A DNA stretch of 64,000 nucleotides from Chimonanthus salicifolius (taxonomy: Eukaryota; Streptophyta; Magnoliopsida; Laurales; Calycanthaceae): contig CM023539.1 in NCBI GenBank assembly GCA_013350335.1, positions 10,765,302 to 10,829,301 on the forward strand, written 5' to 3'. The notes under the pieces were generated by a model. That model did no database searches and was not told the origin of the DNA. It saw nothing but the letters and a program-made list of their open reading frames with translations. Shown here in pieces: positions 35,001-43,511 of this stretch. The position numbers and the translations under genes were made by a program. How positions within the stretch are numbered: the first letter of the stretch is position 1; every line of letters starts with the position of its first letter.

Positions 35001-37842
35001 TTGCCACAAACAATGGGGTTTTTTACATTTATCAAAAACTGTTTTCAATGATCAACAATTAAAACTGACTACAACATTTTCAAAAATAAAAAGGAAATTT
35101 ATATATAAAGAGAAGGGGAATAAATATCAAAGCAGCCCCTGAATTTAGTGATATTATAAAGAAAATAGCCTCCAGTTTTTTTTTCTCCAAACAGTAAGAT
35201 GTCTCTGTACTTTCAGCAAATATCAAAAGAGCCCCTTGACTGATAATCAATGCACAACCTTAACTTAGTATATAAAAAAGGACTATTTTATTTATTTTTG
35301 AATAAAAAATGATTACATGTTTTACACCAAAATAGCAGGTATCGTTACTAGGGTTAGCTTTAACATTTTTTTATGGTATTCCTCTTATCTTTATCTGGGC
35401 CTCAAATGAAAGATTATAAAGGAAACATCTACTTTGGCGACTTACATAGGGGGGTGCTTTGTACACACTTCAATTTATTTAAATAGAGATGAGAAGGATC
35501 ATCTTACCATCAAGCTCCTCAGTAAATTGGACACCTGCATCCCTTTTAAGTTCTAAACTGAAAATGAAACTGCAACTCACTTTTTCTAAACCATAAAACT
35601 TCATGTACATGCAAAACTGTCATCCTAAGAAAGAATGCCACTTACCAGTATGATGATAACTGAAGAATAGAGCCAGTTAAAACCTAGTTATTCATTTTGT
35701 CTTCTTTAGTTTTGCAAGATTTGTAAATAACAGGTGAAGAGCTGCTGTATCTCATCCTGAGTATATCGAATCTTATATAGGATATCAAATTATCAAGTAT
35801 ATATGAAACAAAATTCATGTCAAACCAGATGGTCCATTATTTTGTGGATTCTTATCAACAATAACATTTCAGATATAAAGAATCAAACTGAAAACATCCC
35901 TAATTAGATTCTCCTAAATCTAGCTACTTCAAGTGATGGACTCGTATCATTCTCAATCTCAGGATATGAATGATACACTAAGACCTTGGTTTGGACCTCA
36001 AACTATGAGAAATACATTTCAATAGTACAGAGGTAGGCTTAGAGGCACACAATAAAAAAGAATATAGTTGATGCCTCAAAATATTTACCTAAACTACACA
36101 AGGCCTACGGGTGGTTTCGTGCATCCTTAGGTATAGTTTCACCTCCACGTGGGGTGGGAATACCCATGTTCTTTGAAAAAAAAAACCTAACGTGGAAGAT
36201 CATAGCCATTCAATATGTGGCCTTTTAACGATTTATGTCAATCTGGCTTAAATCTTTGAATTGAAAAGGTTGGAAATTTTAAACCTGTTGGTGGCTTGAA
36301 ATTCTTGGGTAGAATTGGGTTGTTGTCAGACTTCAAAAGTTCCAAACAGAATTCAACAGTGTGAATTATAAAAGTCACACAGAATTCCGATTCCAAGAGA
36401 TTTAAAAAATCCCATATGGAGGGGTTGCTTTGGAATTCTAAAGCATGAATTACTAACTGGAAGGGTAATTGGCATTTTCTCGATTTTATAAGATTCTGCA
36501 AAGACCGAAAAAAAGTTTGCTGAAACCAGAACTCTAGGCAGGGAGTTGTGAAATCCCACAGAATTCTAATCCCAAGTGATTTTAAAAGTCCTTATCTAAG
36601 GGGGCTATTTTGGAATTCCAAGCCTGAATCACTTTGATTGTGGAATTATCATATTCTAGTTGATAATTCCAAGTCTCATCATTCATCATAATCGAAGCTT
36701 TTGTCCCATCTATTTGGAGTCGGCTTTTTCTATTTTTCTTCCCCCCTCAACCAATAGTCATGTTCTCCATCACCTCGCATTCTATCTAATAATTCCAACT
36801 GTACAAAGCATTAAAATGCTTTTTCTTTTCTTTCCTTTTTTTGAATTTACGTGTGGGAAACTACAGGATAAAATGCTTTTGACATTAGCTTAATTTGCTA
36901 ATCCAGAATTTTCTACTAAACAGACTCTTCATTATGGAATTTACAGTTTCCAACTAATAATTTCAACCTTAGCTATTGTATCTAGTCTCCAATTTCCAGA
37001 AGTAACAGAATTTGCTGATTCCAAAGTTTGGAAATTTCTACCAAATGTTTAGGATTGGTCCATCACGGAATATTTCAGAATATGATATATACACAGTGTG
37101 GTGCTTCACTATAATGATTGAACGACCAAGTAAAATTATAAATAAAAAGTGAAGTTCGCATACAAAACATGCACTGCCAAATAAAATTCATGAAAAAAAA
37201 AAAAAGGAGAATTGGGGCAAATTAGTTGCAGTACTAACCGGTTCTTGAAGCCCAATTTCTCGAATACTCTCCATGAGTTCCTTCACCTTATTGGAATCAT
37301 TCGCTCTGGTACGCATAAGTGGTCTCCGTATCTTATCAAGTGGAATTTCAAGAATTACAGGCCCCCCAGATTTAGGTTTGTTGAAAGGAACCCCTGAAAC
37401 AAACAAGCAACACATGTAACAAAAAAAAATAAAAAAATTGACAAATATCCCAGAAATAATAACATCATGTAAACTCAAACAGATATTTTGGGTTCTTTCG
37501 AAAAAGAAGCGGGTTTGAACTGTCTTCTGTGAATAAGAAATCGAGGGTTTTATACTCTGCCCATTTGGAAGCATTGAAAGGCAAGCATTCTAATCAAAAG
37601 TAGACATTTTAACTAACATTTGAACATTTTAAAATAGTCGTTTTGAGAAGCACTTTCCTTTTCCTTTCTTACTACTAAAAAAGAAAAGAAAAAGTAGGCG
37701 ATCACCAACAGGAGCAGAAATGAAACTCAAATATCAAAATAGAGAGACTGAAAGAGAGAAATGGACCGTTGGAAGAATCCATCGTAGCACGAAGCGAGAA
37801 GTCTCTTGGGGAGTGAGCAACGCGGAGACACAGATTCGCCAT
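23003..37842 (-). CDS. SRX: Sulfiredoxin, five coding exons with a 13.7-kb intron
   Basis: Sulfiredoxin uses ATP to reduce over-oxidised (sulfinic) cysteine of 2-Cys peroxiredoxins, in plants mainly in chloroplasts and mitochondria. Exons 37842-37767, 37393-37239, 23562-23529, 23190-23097 and 23018-23003 total 375 bp, giving 124 residues; Arabidopsis SRX is about this size. All four introns (373, 13,676, 338 and 78 bp) are GT-AG and phases match. Residues 1-26 look like a transit peptide starting MANLCLRVAHS. Then come PLDKIRRPLMRTRAND and KVKELMESIREIGLQEP. The catalytic motif FSGCHRYEAHQRLGLPTIRC has its cysteine at residue 93. The C-terminus is GTKETLRHHLR. No stop or frameshift was found. 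The first donor (GTCCAT) is weak. Intron 2 is filled with transposons. The gene is very likely intact; expression cannot be judged. Confidence 0.93.
23097..23190 (-). CDS. SRX: SRX exon 4 (catalytic exon)
   Basis: Acceptor TTTGCAG, donor AG-GTCAGT. The 94 bp encode the FSGCHRYEAHQRLGLPTIRC motif with the catalytic cysteine, then KIRRGTKETL. Confidence 0.95.
23529..23562 (-). CDS. SRX: SRX exon 3
   Basis: Acceptor TCATGCAG, donor TATG-GTGAGT. The 34 bp encode IDVLEVDGVYY plus the first base of the next glycine codon. Confidence 0.92.
23840..24190 (+). mobile_element. Complete TRIM retrotransposon, 351 bp
   Basis: LTRs are 23840-23957 and 24074-24190 (TGTTGGGGCTG...GGCCCAACA), flanked by perfect TAGGT duplications (23835-23839 and 24191-24195). 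A primer-binding site TGGTATCAGAGA (methionine tRNA type) follows the first LTR at 23960. A polypurine tract GAGGGGAGGGAT precedes the second. There is no coding capacity, so it must move in trans. It lies in SRX intron 2, about 280 bp upstream of exon 3 in gene direction. Confidence 0.95.
24196..25379. other. Unassigned intronic sequence
   Basis: AT-rich, no supported gene. The stretch 24840-25150 is strongly T/A biased and may be part of an old LTR, but no ends were found. Confidence 0.4.
25380..26760 (-). mobile_element. LINE 3' part, minus strand, decayed
   Basis: Going down the minus strand: LWLDKWLGGAPLAQSF (region after the reverse transcriptase), a zinc-finger RVT domain at 26352-26140 (LTIDNLRLRKM, then VNHLLLHC), and an RNase H start near 25840 (LLKLNFDGSCMREIGHAGYGGLIR). 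Its 3' region matches the fragment at 51930-52440, so both belong to one family. A 22-base A tract at 26444-26465 interrupts it. It is in the same direction as SRX, within intron 2. The right edge abuts the plus-strand LINE. Confidence 0.8.
26444..26465. repeat. Poly(A) tract inside LINE sequence
   Basis: An A run of about 22 bases in the middle of the minus-strand LINE, read as poly-phenylalanine in the old frame. It is probably slippage expansion and not a tail, because LINE sequence lies on both sides. Confidence 0.85.
27772..28388 (+). pseudogene. LINE endonuclease domain
   Basis: An APE-type endonuclease for target nicking. N-terminal WNVRG and QENKKEE (usually QETK) and C-terminal GDFSA are seen in two frames, with a stop at about 28026 and a shift before 28168. 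Confidence 0.85.
29005..29570. other. GC-rich block foreign to the LINE
   Basis: The LINE frame runs to HFSLIFAPQGE and resumes as FDGREDGIPNLERIHF. The roughly 560 bp between them do not look like LINE sequence and have few poly-A/T runs. They contain a frame with ELDIPTPGLPGPLRITLGHF that I do not recognise. Organelle DNA captured in the nucleus is one possibility, unproven. Confidence 0.4.
29571..30640 (+). pseudogene. LINE reverse transcriptase domain, catalytic box deleted
   Basis: DKAPGPNGF, LVPKKVGASELGHYRSIGLV and LDMEKAYDYVNW are the expected early motifs. After the SINE the frame goes from LFTTVEAILR almost directly to VSSLRVNLGKSSL, so the segment that should carry FADD is missing. 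Confidence 0.8.
30230..30458 (+). mobile_element. tRNA-derived SINE, 229 bp, in the LINE
   Basis: It is flanked by perfect 14-bp duplications AAAGGCAACTAGGG (30216-30229 and 30459-30472). The head contains an A-box-like TTGGCCTGACAGTCAAG and a B-box-like GAGTTTGATTC. The 3' end is ATAAAAATAAAATAATAAAA. It interrupts the LINE reverse transcriptase frame. Confidence 0.92.
31753..31971. mobile_element. 219-bp MITE, PIF/Harbinger-like, in the LINE
   Basis: Ends are GGCTATGTTTGGATGAGGGG and, on the other strand, GGCTGCGTTTGGATGAGGGG. It is flanked by the 3-bp duplication CTA (31750-31752 and 31972-31974). Removing it with one CTA restores the LINE frame ...RLILAVIFWHVW. A larger relative lies at 38278-39213. 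Confidence 0.88.
32836..33906. other. Unassigned intronic sequence, pyrimidine-rich
   Basis: 33060-33700 is strongly C/T-biased and gives long frames on both strands with no recognisable domain. It looks like the promoter or 5' UTR part of an old LTR element, but no termini were found. Confidence 0.4.
33907..34783. mobile_element. MITE-like element with GTATCC repeats
   Basis: It starts GAAGCACCATACGGGTGCG and ends with the inverse (GTGCTTC at 34777-34783). Near both ends the sequence is rich in GGATACG/CGTATCC and CGTGTC motifs. No clear target duplication was found, so the class is open. Confidence 0.45.
34784..37187. other. Unassigned intronic sequence
   Basis: No supported gene. At 35135-35245 two diverged phrases AAATATCAAAGCAGCCCCTGA and ATATCAAAAGAGCCCCTTGA suggest an old MITE end. 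At 36350-36620 the phrase AATTCCGATTCCAAG...GATTTAAAAAATCCCATAT recurs once about 180 bp later (36550-36600), a diverged direct repeat. Confidence 0.4.
37239..37393 (-). CDS. SRX: SRX exon 2
   Basis: Acceptor TTTGTTTCAG, donor CCG-GTTAGT. The 155 bp encode VPFNKPKSGG, then PVILEIPLDKIRRPLMRTR and the helix ending GLQEP. Confidence 0.95.
37767..37842 (-). CDS. SRX: SRX exon 1 (start and transit peptide)
   Basis: ATG at 37842-37840, 25 codons plus one base. The peptide is rich in S, R and A with few acids, as in organelle transit peptides, and its MANL start and SSNG end resemble Arabidopsis SRX from memory. The donor GTCCAT is non-consensus beyond GT, so the exact end carries some doubt. Confidence 0.85.
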
Positions 37843-37851
37843 TCCACAGAT

Positions 37852-37880
37852 CCTCTCTCTCTCTCCCTCTCTCTCTCTGA
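37852..37880. repeat. (CT/GA)n microsatellite in the SRX 5' UTR
   Basis: On the minus strand this is a GA-rich tract 10-40 bases upstream of the SRX start codon. Such tracts are common in plant 5' UTRs. Confidence 0.85.
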
Positions 37881-37938
37881 GACACAGTTCGACCAGAACT
37901 TATCAAATGAGTAATTACAACGACGCCGACTTCTATAA

Positions 37939-37948
37939 TATTTTATAT
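37939..37948 (-). promoter_or_regulatory. SRX: Candidate SRX TATA box
   Basis: ATATAAAATA on the minus strand about 100 bp upstream of the start codon. It would place the transcript start near 37910 and give a 5' UTR of roughly 70 bases. AT-rich surroundings make this only suggestive. Confidence 0.4.
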
Positions 37949-38432
37949 TACTTTTATGGAGCAAAGATATTATTTTAACTAGTATGGGGCACATGGTTCT
38001 CATGTCGTTTATGTTTACACGCTACCAGCTTGTATAAAATCAAGTCAATAAAAAATTAAGACAACATTAAAAGAGTTTTCAATAAAAATTTAAAATATGA
38101 AATAAAAGAAATATGTAGGATATTAACAAACTTAGAAATTTTTAATAATAATAATTAGAAATTTTTTCTGAAAATACCTAGGAAATTTGTGAATTTTGTT
38201 CGAAGTACCTTGACTTATTTTTAAAGTAACATGGTTTTGTATGCCCATATTAAATTTTGCAAAGACAAAATACTTTGTGCTTGCATTTGAACAGGGGCAA
38301 AGGGATTACCCTTTTACCCTTATTTGGTAATGGATGAGTAAGGATAAAAATTTACATCTCCCTTATTTTTTTAAAATCCCTTGAAGTATAAGGGTTTTCA
38401 TAAAACCCTTGCACCTCTTTACCTTTCTTTAT

Positions 38433-39052
38433 CCCTCTTTGCACCTAAAGAGCAAAAATATTTTAAAATATTGTTTAATTGATTAATATTATTTAATAAT
38501 TATGTTTCATAAAATTTTATTTTTATTTTTTATATTATATGAATTTAATAAAAGTTATTAATTCTAATAAAATTGTTAATATATTATCCCTCTTTACACC
38601 TATGGAGCAAAAATATTTTTAAATATTTTTAATTAATAATATTATTTAATAATTATATTTTATTATTTTTTATATTATATGAATTTAATAAAATTATTTA
38701 TTCTAAGAAGTTGTTAATATATTACCACTCTTTACCCTCCCCTTCCCCCCCCCCCCCCCCCCCCCTCTTCTCTCCCCCCTCCCTCTTGCGCCTATGGATC
38801 AAAAATATTTTAAAATATTTTTAATTGATGAATATTATTTAATAATTTTTTTATTATTTTTTATATTAATAAAATTGTTAATATATTACCCCTCCTTACC
38901 CCTTTTTGCTCCTATGGAACAAAAATATTTAAAATATTCTTTAATTGATGAGTATTATTTAATAATTATATTTTATAAAATTATATTTTAAATTTTTTAT
39001 TATATTGAATTTAATAAAAAATATTAATTCTAATAAAATTGTTAATATATCA
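38433..39052. repeat. Four AT-rich tandem units, about 120-190 bp each
   Basis: Each unit starts CCTCTTTRCACCTATGGAGC and runs through AAAAATATTTTAAAATATT, AATTGATGAATATTATTTAA and AATTCTAATAAAATTGTTAA. Starts are near 38433, 38588, 38781 and 38900. Confidence 0.8.
38745..38765. repeat. Poly(C) tract, 21 bases
   Basis: An uninterrupted C run between the second and third tandem units. Confidence 0.95.
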
Positions 39053-39213
39053 GGTTACCCCTACTTATAGTTACTAAATAAGTTTTTTATCCTTAGGGTA
39101 AGTTCTTACTTTACCACTGCAATTACAAAACAAGATAAAGGTAACCCCTATGCCAGGATGACCCCTACTCAGGGGTAACTCCTATAAAATTTATCCTTCA
39201 TCCAAACGCAGGC

Positions 39214-39894
39214 TCTATCGCTCTCTAAAGTTATCCCTTAGTAAAAAGAAATTAGTAAAGGGAGAATACTGCGCTCAAGAGGGAATATTGCATTAGTGTA
39301 ATGGTTTTAGGATTTTCCTCATTCATCCCTCGGTTTAAATCTTGGGTCAGCCGATAATTTTCTCTCTCCATCTGATATTTGCAACAAAAAAATTATTGGA
39401 ATAAATTCAGGAAAATTTATGGTAAATTCAGAAAATTGGGAGCTTCTTGAATATGTAATTTTTTCATTAAATATCGGTCATTTACATATTTGAAGTATTT
39501 ATTTTTAAGTTTCAAAAATGATTTTTTATAAAATTAACAATAAATGATAAAAATTGATAAAAAAAATTAAAAAATTATGTAGAATTTTTTTTATAAATTT
39601 ATTGATTAGTATTATGAATTTTTTAAATTTTATTCCTTATTTTATAAGCCACCTAAATTTAAATGAGGTCATTAACAAAACTAATTTAAATGAAAAGTGT
39701 TTGAAAATACACCACCTACATCAAGATACATAAAAAAATACATCAAATACATAAAAAATACACCAAATACAACGAAGTATCACCAAATTTTCTAAAAAAT
39801 ATATAACATCACTATGGATCAAGCACTTCGTACAGATAACCGGGCACGTGAAAATAAAACCTGACATATATGTCCTTCGTAAGTTGTTCATCGG
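39214..39894. other. AT-rich spacer
   Basis: No supported gene. It holds repeated ACACCAAATACA-type phrases at 39710-39790. It may include the 3' end of the hAT element, but no terminal inverted repeat was recognised. Confidence 0.4.
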
Positions 39895-42800
39895 TCAACG
39901 TGTTCTCAAATGTTGTTGACGATGGATACTAATACTACCAATTATCAGAGGAGGGTTGCGATTGGTCATTAAAAAAATAGACATAGAGTGCATATTACTT
40001 GACAAGGAGTCTGTGTCTACGTGTCTATATCTAGATTGATCCCAATATCCTGTGCGCATATATCCAAATGAAACATATCTTGCACTTTGCCCGGGCATGT
40101 TTGGTCCGCCATGAGGTGTATGTTGTCTATCCTTCTCTCTGTGATGGACTTGACTCATGTCAGGGTAATATACCCTGGTGGAATTTCTGGCTCAACATCC
40201 ACAGCAACATTTTTCCAACCAATATTGTATCCATCATGTAACCCATTACCATCATCCGTAGATGAATCAGATCTGGCCGACTCATAATCACGCCTACTAG
40301 GTGGTTGGCTTCCATCTGTTTGTCCTCCTCCTCTGTGAAGAGTTGCCTTCTCATGTTGTCCTAGTAGGTCGCTCACTAACAAAATGACGACGTGGTGCCA
40401 TCCTTGTACTTGTTTCCCATCGCATACCTGCATTTGGGGGCAGGACCCACTGACTAAATGGTGGCGACCGTCATTTTCCTCCTCATCCTCGTCATCCTCC
40501 AGTTCTCCCAACTATATTGTGGTCTAAAAATGATACATTGAGATCGTTGAGTACCGGTTTTTCTTTCTCTTCGATCCATTCACTCAATGGATTTTTATAA
40601 GTGAATAAATATTCAAGGTTGATAGGGATGAAAAATCTTCTCTATCAGTCAGCGCCAGCTCTGGGTACCTCATTAAATTCCATGCTTGTAGTTGCTGATT
40701 GTAGTGAAGGTACACCAAATCATTTAGTCTTTCAGATGATAACCTGTTTCGAGGCTTACTGTGAACATATTTAAATGTTGACTAATTACGCTCGTAGTTG
40801 GTTGCACTGCTTGTCTGACTCATCAACTTAATAACGTGCCTCCTTAACATAGGTGTATTGTTTCCAAAATATGTTCACCACTGGGTTGCGCTTATCATCG
40901 CCGTCTCTTTCAACTTAACTTCAGCGGCTTCATCAGCAAATGACTCCAAACGCATGTCGTATAAACACAATAGTAAGTATGTATAATGTATGGGTGTAAC
41001 TACAAAAACAATAAACACAATTAGTAAATCCGTATAATGAATATAATTTAGATGATCGAGAATGACATATCATAATAAACCAAAGTAATGCATCTCTGAA
41101 ACATGTCGCCCATTCACCAGAATGCATGACACCCATAATCTTCATCGTTCGTCTTATAGCATTACGAATTGTGTCCAAGTCTAGCCCTTGATCCAGTTCA
41201 TGAAGTTTTTTCGAAAATGGATTCAAATAAGACGCTGTCAAGTGGAAATGCGATTAGCAAAAACATAAGAAGTGCACAATAATGAGATATAAACTCACAT
41301 AGCAATGAAAAACTAACTTACCATGACCTGTGGGTTCAAAATGAAGAATTGTTCAATACGTTTATTGATGATTTCCACATAGGGCTCCGTATCAAAAACT
41401 TTCCCAATTTCAGCTTTGGCTTTTAAGATGCATTCAAAGACATAAGGCAGTGTCGGCTTCTCGTCTCCATCCACAAATAGGAGTGTTGTTACTATAGGAG
41501 TACAGATGTTGATGGCAGTTGCGACACAGTCCCAGAACGATTTAGATAAAAATAGGTGCGTAATGTTGTCGTAATATCTTCTGTGTTTTTCGTTTCTCAT
41601 GTCAAATGCATTTTTGAAGGACTTATTATGCACCATCTTCTTCAATTCTTCCTTACTTCTTAAGAAGCTCTGCATAATAAGGAATACTGTGGTGAAACGG
41701 GTTACTGCATGTCACAGTAGTTCACGATGCTTAGTGTACTTCCTCATAACCTCTAGGACTTTAATGTGGTTGTATATAAATGTGATGACGTCCCTACACC
41801 ACTCAATTAGGTTCTTGAATTTTGTCACACCAGAAAAGTCTTTGAGGATCAAGTCTATCGGTGGGCCGCACAGGGGGTCCATAAGATCCAAGGGTATGTG
41901 TTCTCGACGTTCTTCCTTCTCGACTTATAGCCCGGTCCGTTGTCCATTACAATTTGGACAACATTCTCAGGTCCAACTTCTTCACAGACAGACAACATTA
42001 AACTGCAAATAAAATCTCCATCATTAGTTCGTATCCCAGTGTCAAACAATTTATGATACACTGTGCCACATTGATTATAAATGAGGAAATTAACGATACT
42101 CCGGTTATCGTCACTCTTCCAACCATTCGTTATAATGGTTATTCTTGTATCCTTCCAGGAAGACTTAAAATTATCTACGCACTCCCGGATCCGCTATATC
42201 TCGTGCGGGATGAATGTTGTAGATATATCATACGGCGATGGGAAGTTAATAGAGGGTCCAACAACTGCGGTTGCAAAGCACATGGCCATAAAATATGGAT
42301 TCTCAATGTCTCTCGGTGGCCAGTGGACATCAGCGAAATACTTTGTTGCTGTCGTCCCAATGGAATGCTTCACCAACTTTCTACTGGCTTGATTTATTTT
42401 TCCTTATTGCAAAGAAGTCGATCTATCCCATATTGGGTCACCAGCACCATCTGTCTCTGAATTCACACCGTGGCGTTTATCTGCATCCCGATGTCCTCCT
42501 TTGAATGCATTTTTAATCGAACTCCATCTACACTAACTTCCAGATTTTCTACTCAATGATTCGGTGGCAGTCCCTGTATAGAGAAAAATAACTCATTTAT
42601 TGACATTTTAATTAATTTTGAAATAAATTGCTATTTTTAGAGTAAACAAGAAATTAGCATGCACCAGCATGCTGGCCCATCTCATGTTTGCGGTGATTTA
42701 TTTGCATTACACGCTGCATATCCCTGGCTTCCTCTGTCTGGCCTAGTTCCCCTTCTGAGGAAGATGATGGGACATTCTGCATGTATTGGGCCTCCATTTC

Positions 42801-43089
42801 ATTTTCTAAGTAATCCCCCATGATGTGACCCATAGCATGCTCTTCTGCTTCAGTCCTTTTTTTTTTTTTTTTTTTTCTGTGCATTGGCCTTTAGTAATTC
42901 CCCACAAATAAGTTGTGCTTCTGTTACTGCGCTTTTGCAACTTGCAACATTACCCATCTTCCCAACTATATGTTCTTTCAAACAGGTAATTCTGCCTGAA
43001 TTCATTTTCCCACAGAATTTGCACTTCACTCGGTTATTACTATGTCGTTCACCAAATTGCCATGTCGGATCGTCTTTGTTTGGTGCCAT
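39895..43089 (-). pseudogene. hAT-family transposase pseudogene
   Basis: hAT transposases cut and paste DNA elements. From the N-terminus (43089): a BED-type zinc finger (CKFCGKMNSGRITCLKEHI), then a lysine run, a DUF659-like core (VVQIVMDNGPGYKSR, then WTPCAAHR, 42061-41855), a long middle part (41675-41313: KSFWDCVATAINICTPIV), a segment MKIMGVMHSGEWATCFRDAL (41160-41100), and a C-terminal dimerisation region (about 40860-40640: SQTSSATNYERN, then RNRL...LVYLHYNQQL). The acidic tail DDEDEEEND is at 40500. Frameshifts and stops break it into at least five pieces. Insertion termini were not found. Confidence 0.85.
42857..42876. repeat. T20 tract in the hAT pseudogene
   Basis: Twenty T on the plus strand, coding for a poly-lysine run between the BED finger and the next frame. 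The frame changes across it, consistent with slippage. Confidence 0.9.
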
Positions 43090-43253
43090 TAGTGATTAAG
43101 AAGTGCATGACATGGTATATATTAGTATTGATTATTGTTAATTTGTGATCTCTCTTTTTTTTTTTTTCAAAGAATCTAGACTATAAAATGAGAAAGTTGG
43201 TTTAAAAAAAATCATAATTTTTTGCTAGAGTTACCTACTTTTTGGCCATTTTC

Positions 43254-43511
43254 TGTGATGACCCACCCTTTTCCAATGCTTAAAATCAGAGTATATATAT
43301 ATTTTTTTGAAATACAAATTAGGAAAAGACCGGAGTGTGCCACGATGCGAGCCGAGTCTGAGTCCGAAGACCCGACCCTCGACTGGCCCAACCTAGCACA
43401 TGCGTAGAACAACCCACAAACATTTGTGCATGTGCCAGCACAGCCTATAGAAAATGATTTGCGGAAATAACAATTGAGGAGATACTTATAACATTCAAAC
43501 ATGATACCAAA
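43254..43511 (-). mobile_element. LTR-A copy 2, left part
   Basis: It begins TGTGATGACCCACCC on the plus strand and aligns with 7852-8130 of copy 1, including CCGAAGACCCGACCCTCGAC. It is interrupted at 43512 by the solo LTR-B and resumes at 46136. Confidence 0.85.

Larger units (their letters stand above)
23563..37238 (-). other. SRX intron 2, 13,676 bp, loaded with transposons
   Basis: It begins GTTAGTAC at 37238 and ends CAG at 23563. It contains a TRIM, a same-strand LINE tail, an antisense LINE with its own SINE and MITE, a further MITE-like element, and unassigned AT-rich sequence. The other SRX introns are 78-373 bp. Confidence 0.88.
38278..39213. mobile_element. MITE-related element with internal tandem repeats
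   Basis: The right end (ACTCCTATAAAATTTATCCT then CATCCAAACGCAGGC) matches the right end of the MITE at 31753-31971. The left end (TGCTTGCATTTGAACAGGGG, then ATTACCCTTTTACCC) is a diverged inverse of it. It is 936 bp against 219 bp, the extra being a tandem array. The flanking duplication is lost. Confidence 0.65.

Noticed and set aside
37188..37574. 128-codon minus-strand frame as a complete protein
   Set aside because: It mixes intron 1 sequence, SRX exon 2 and the start of intron 2. The real exon is 37393-37239.
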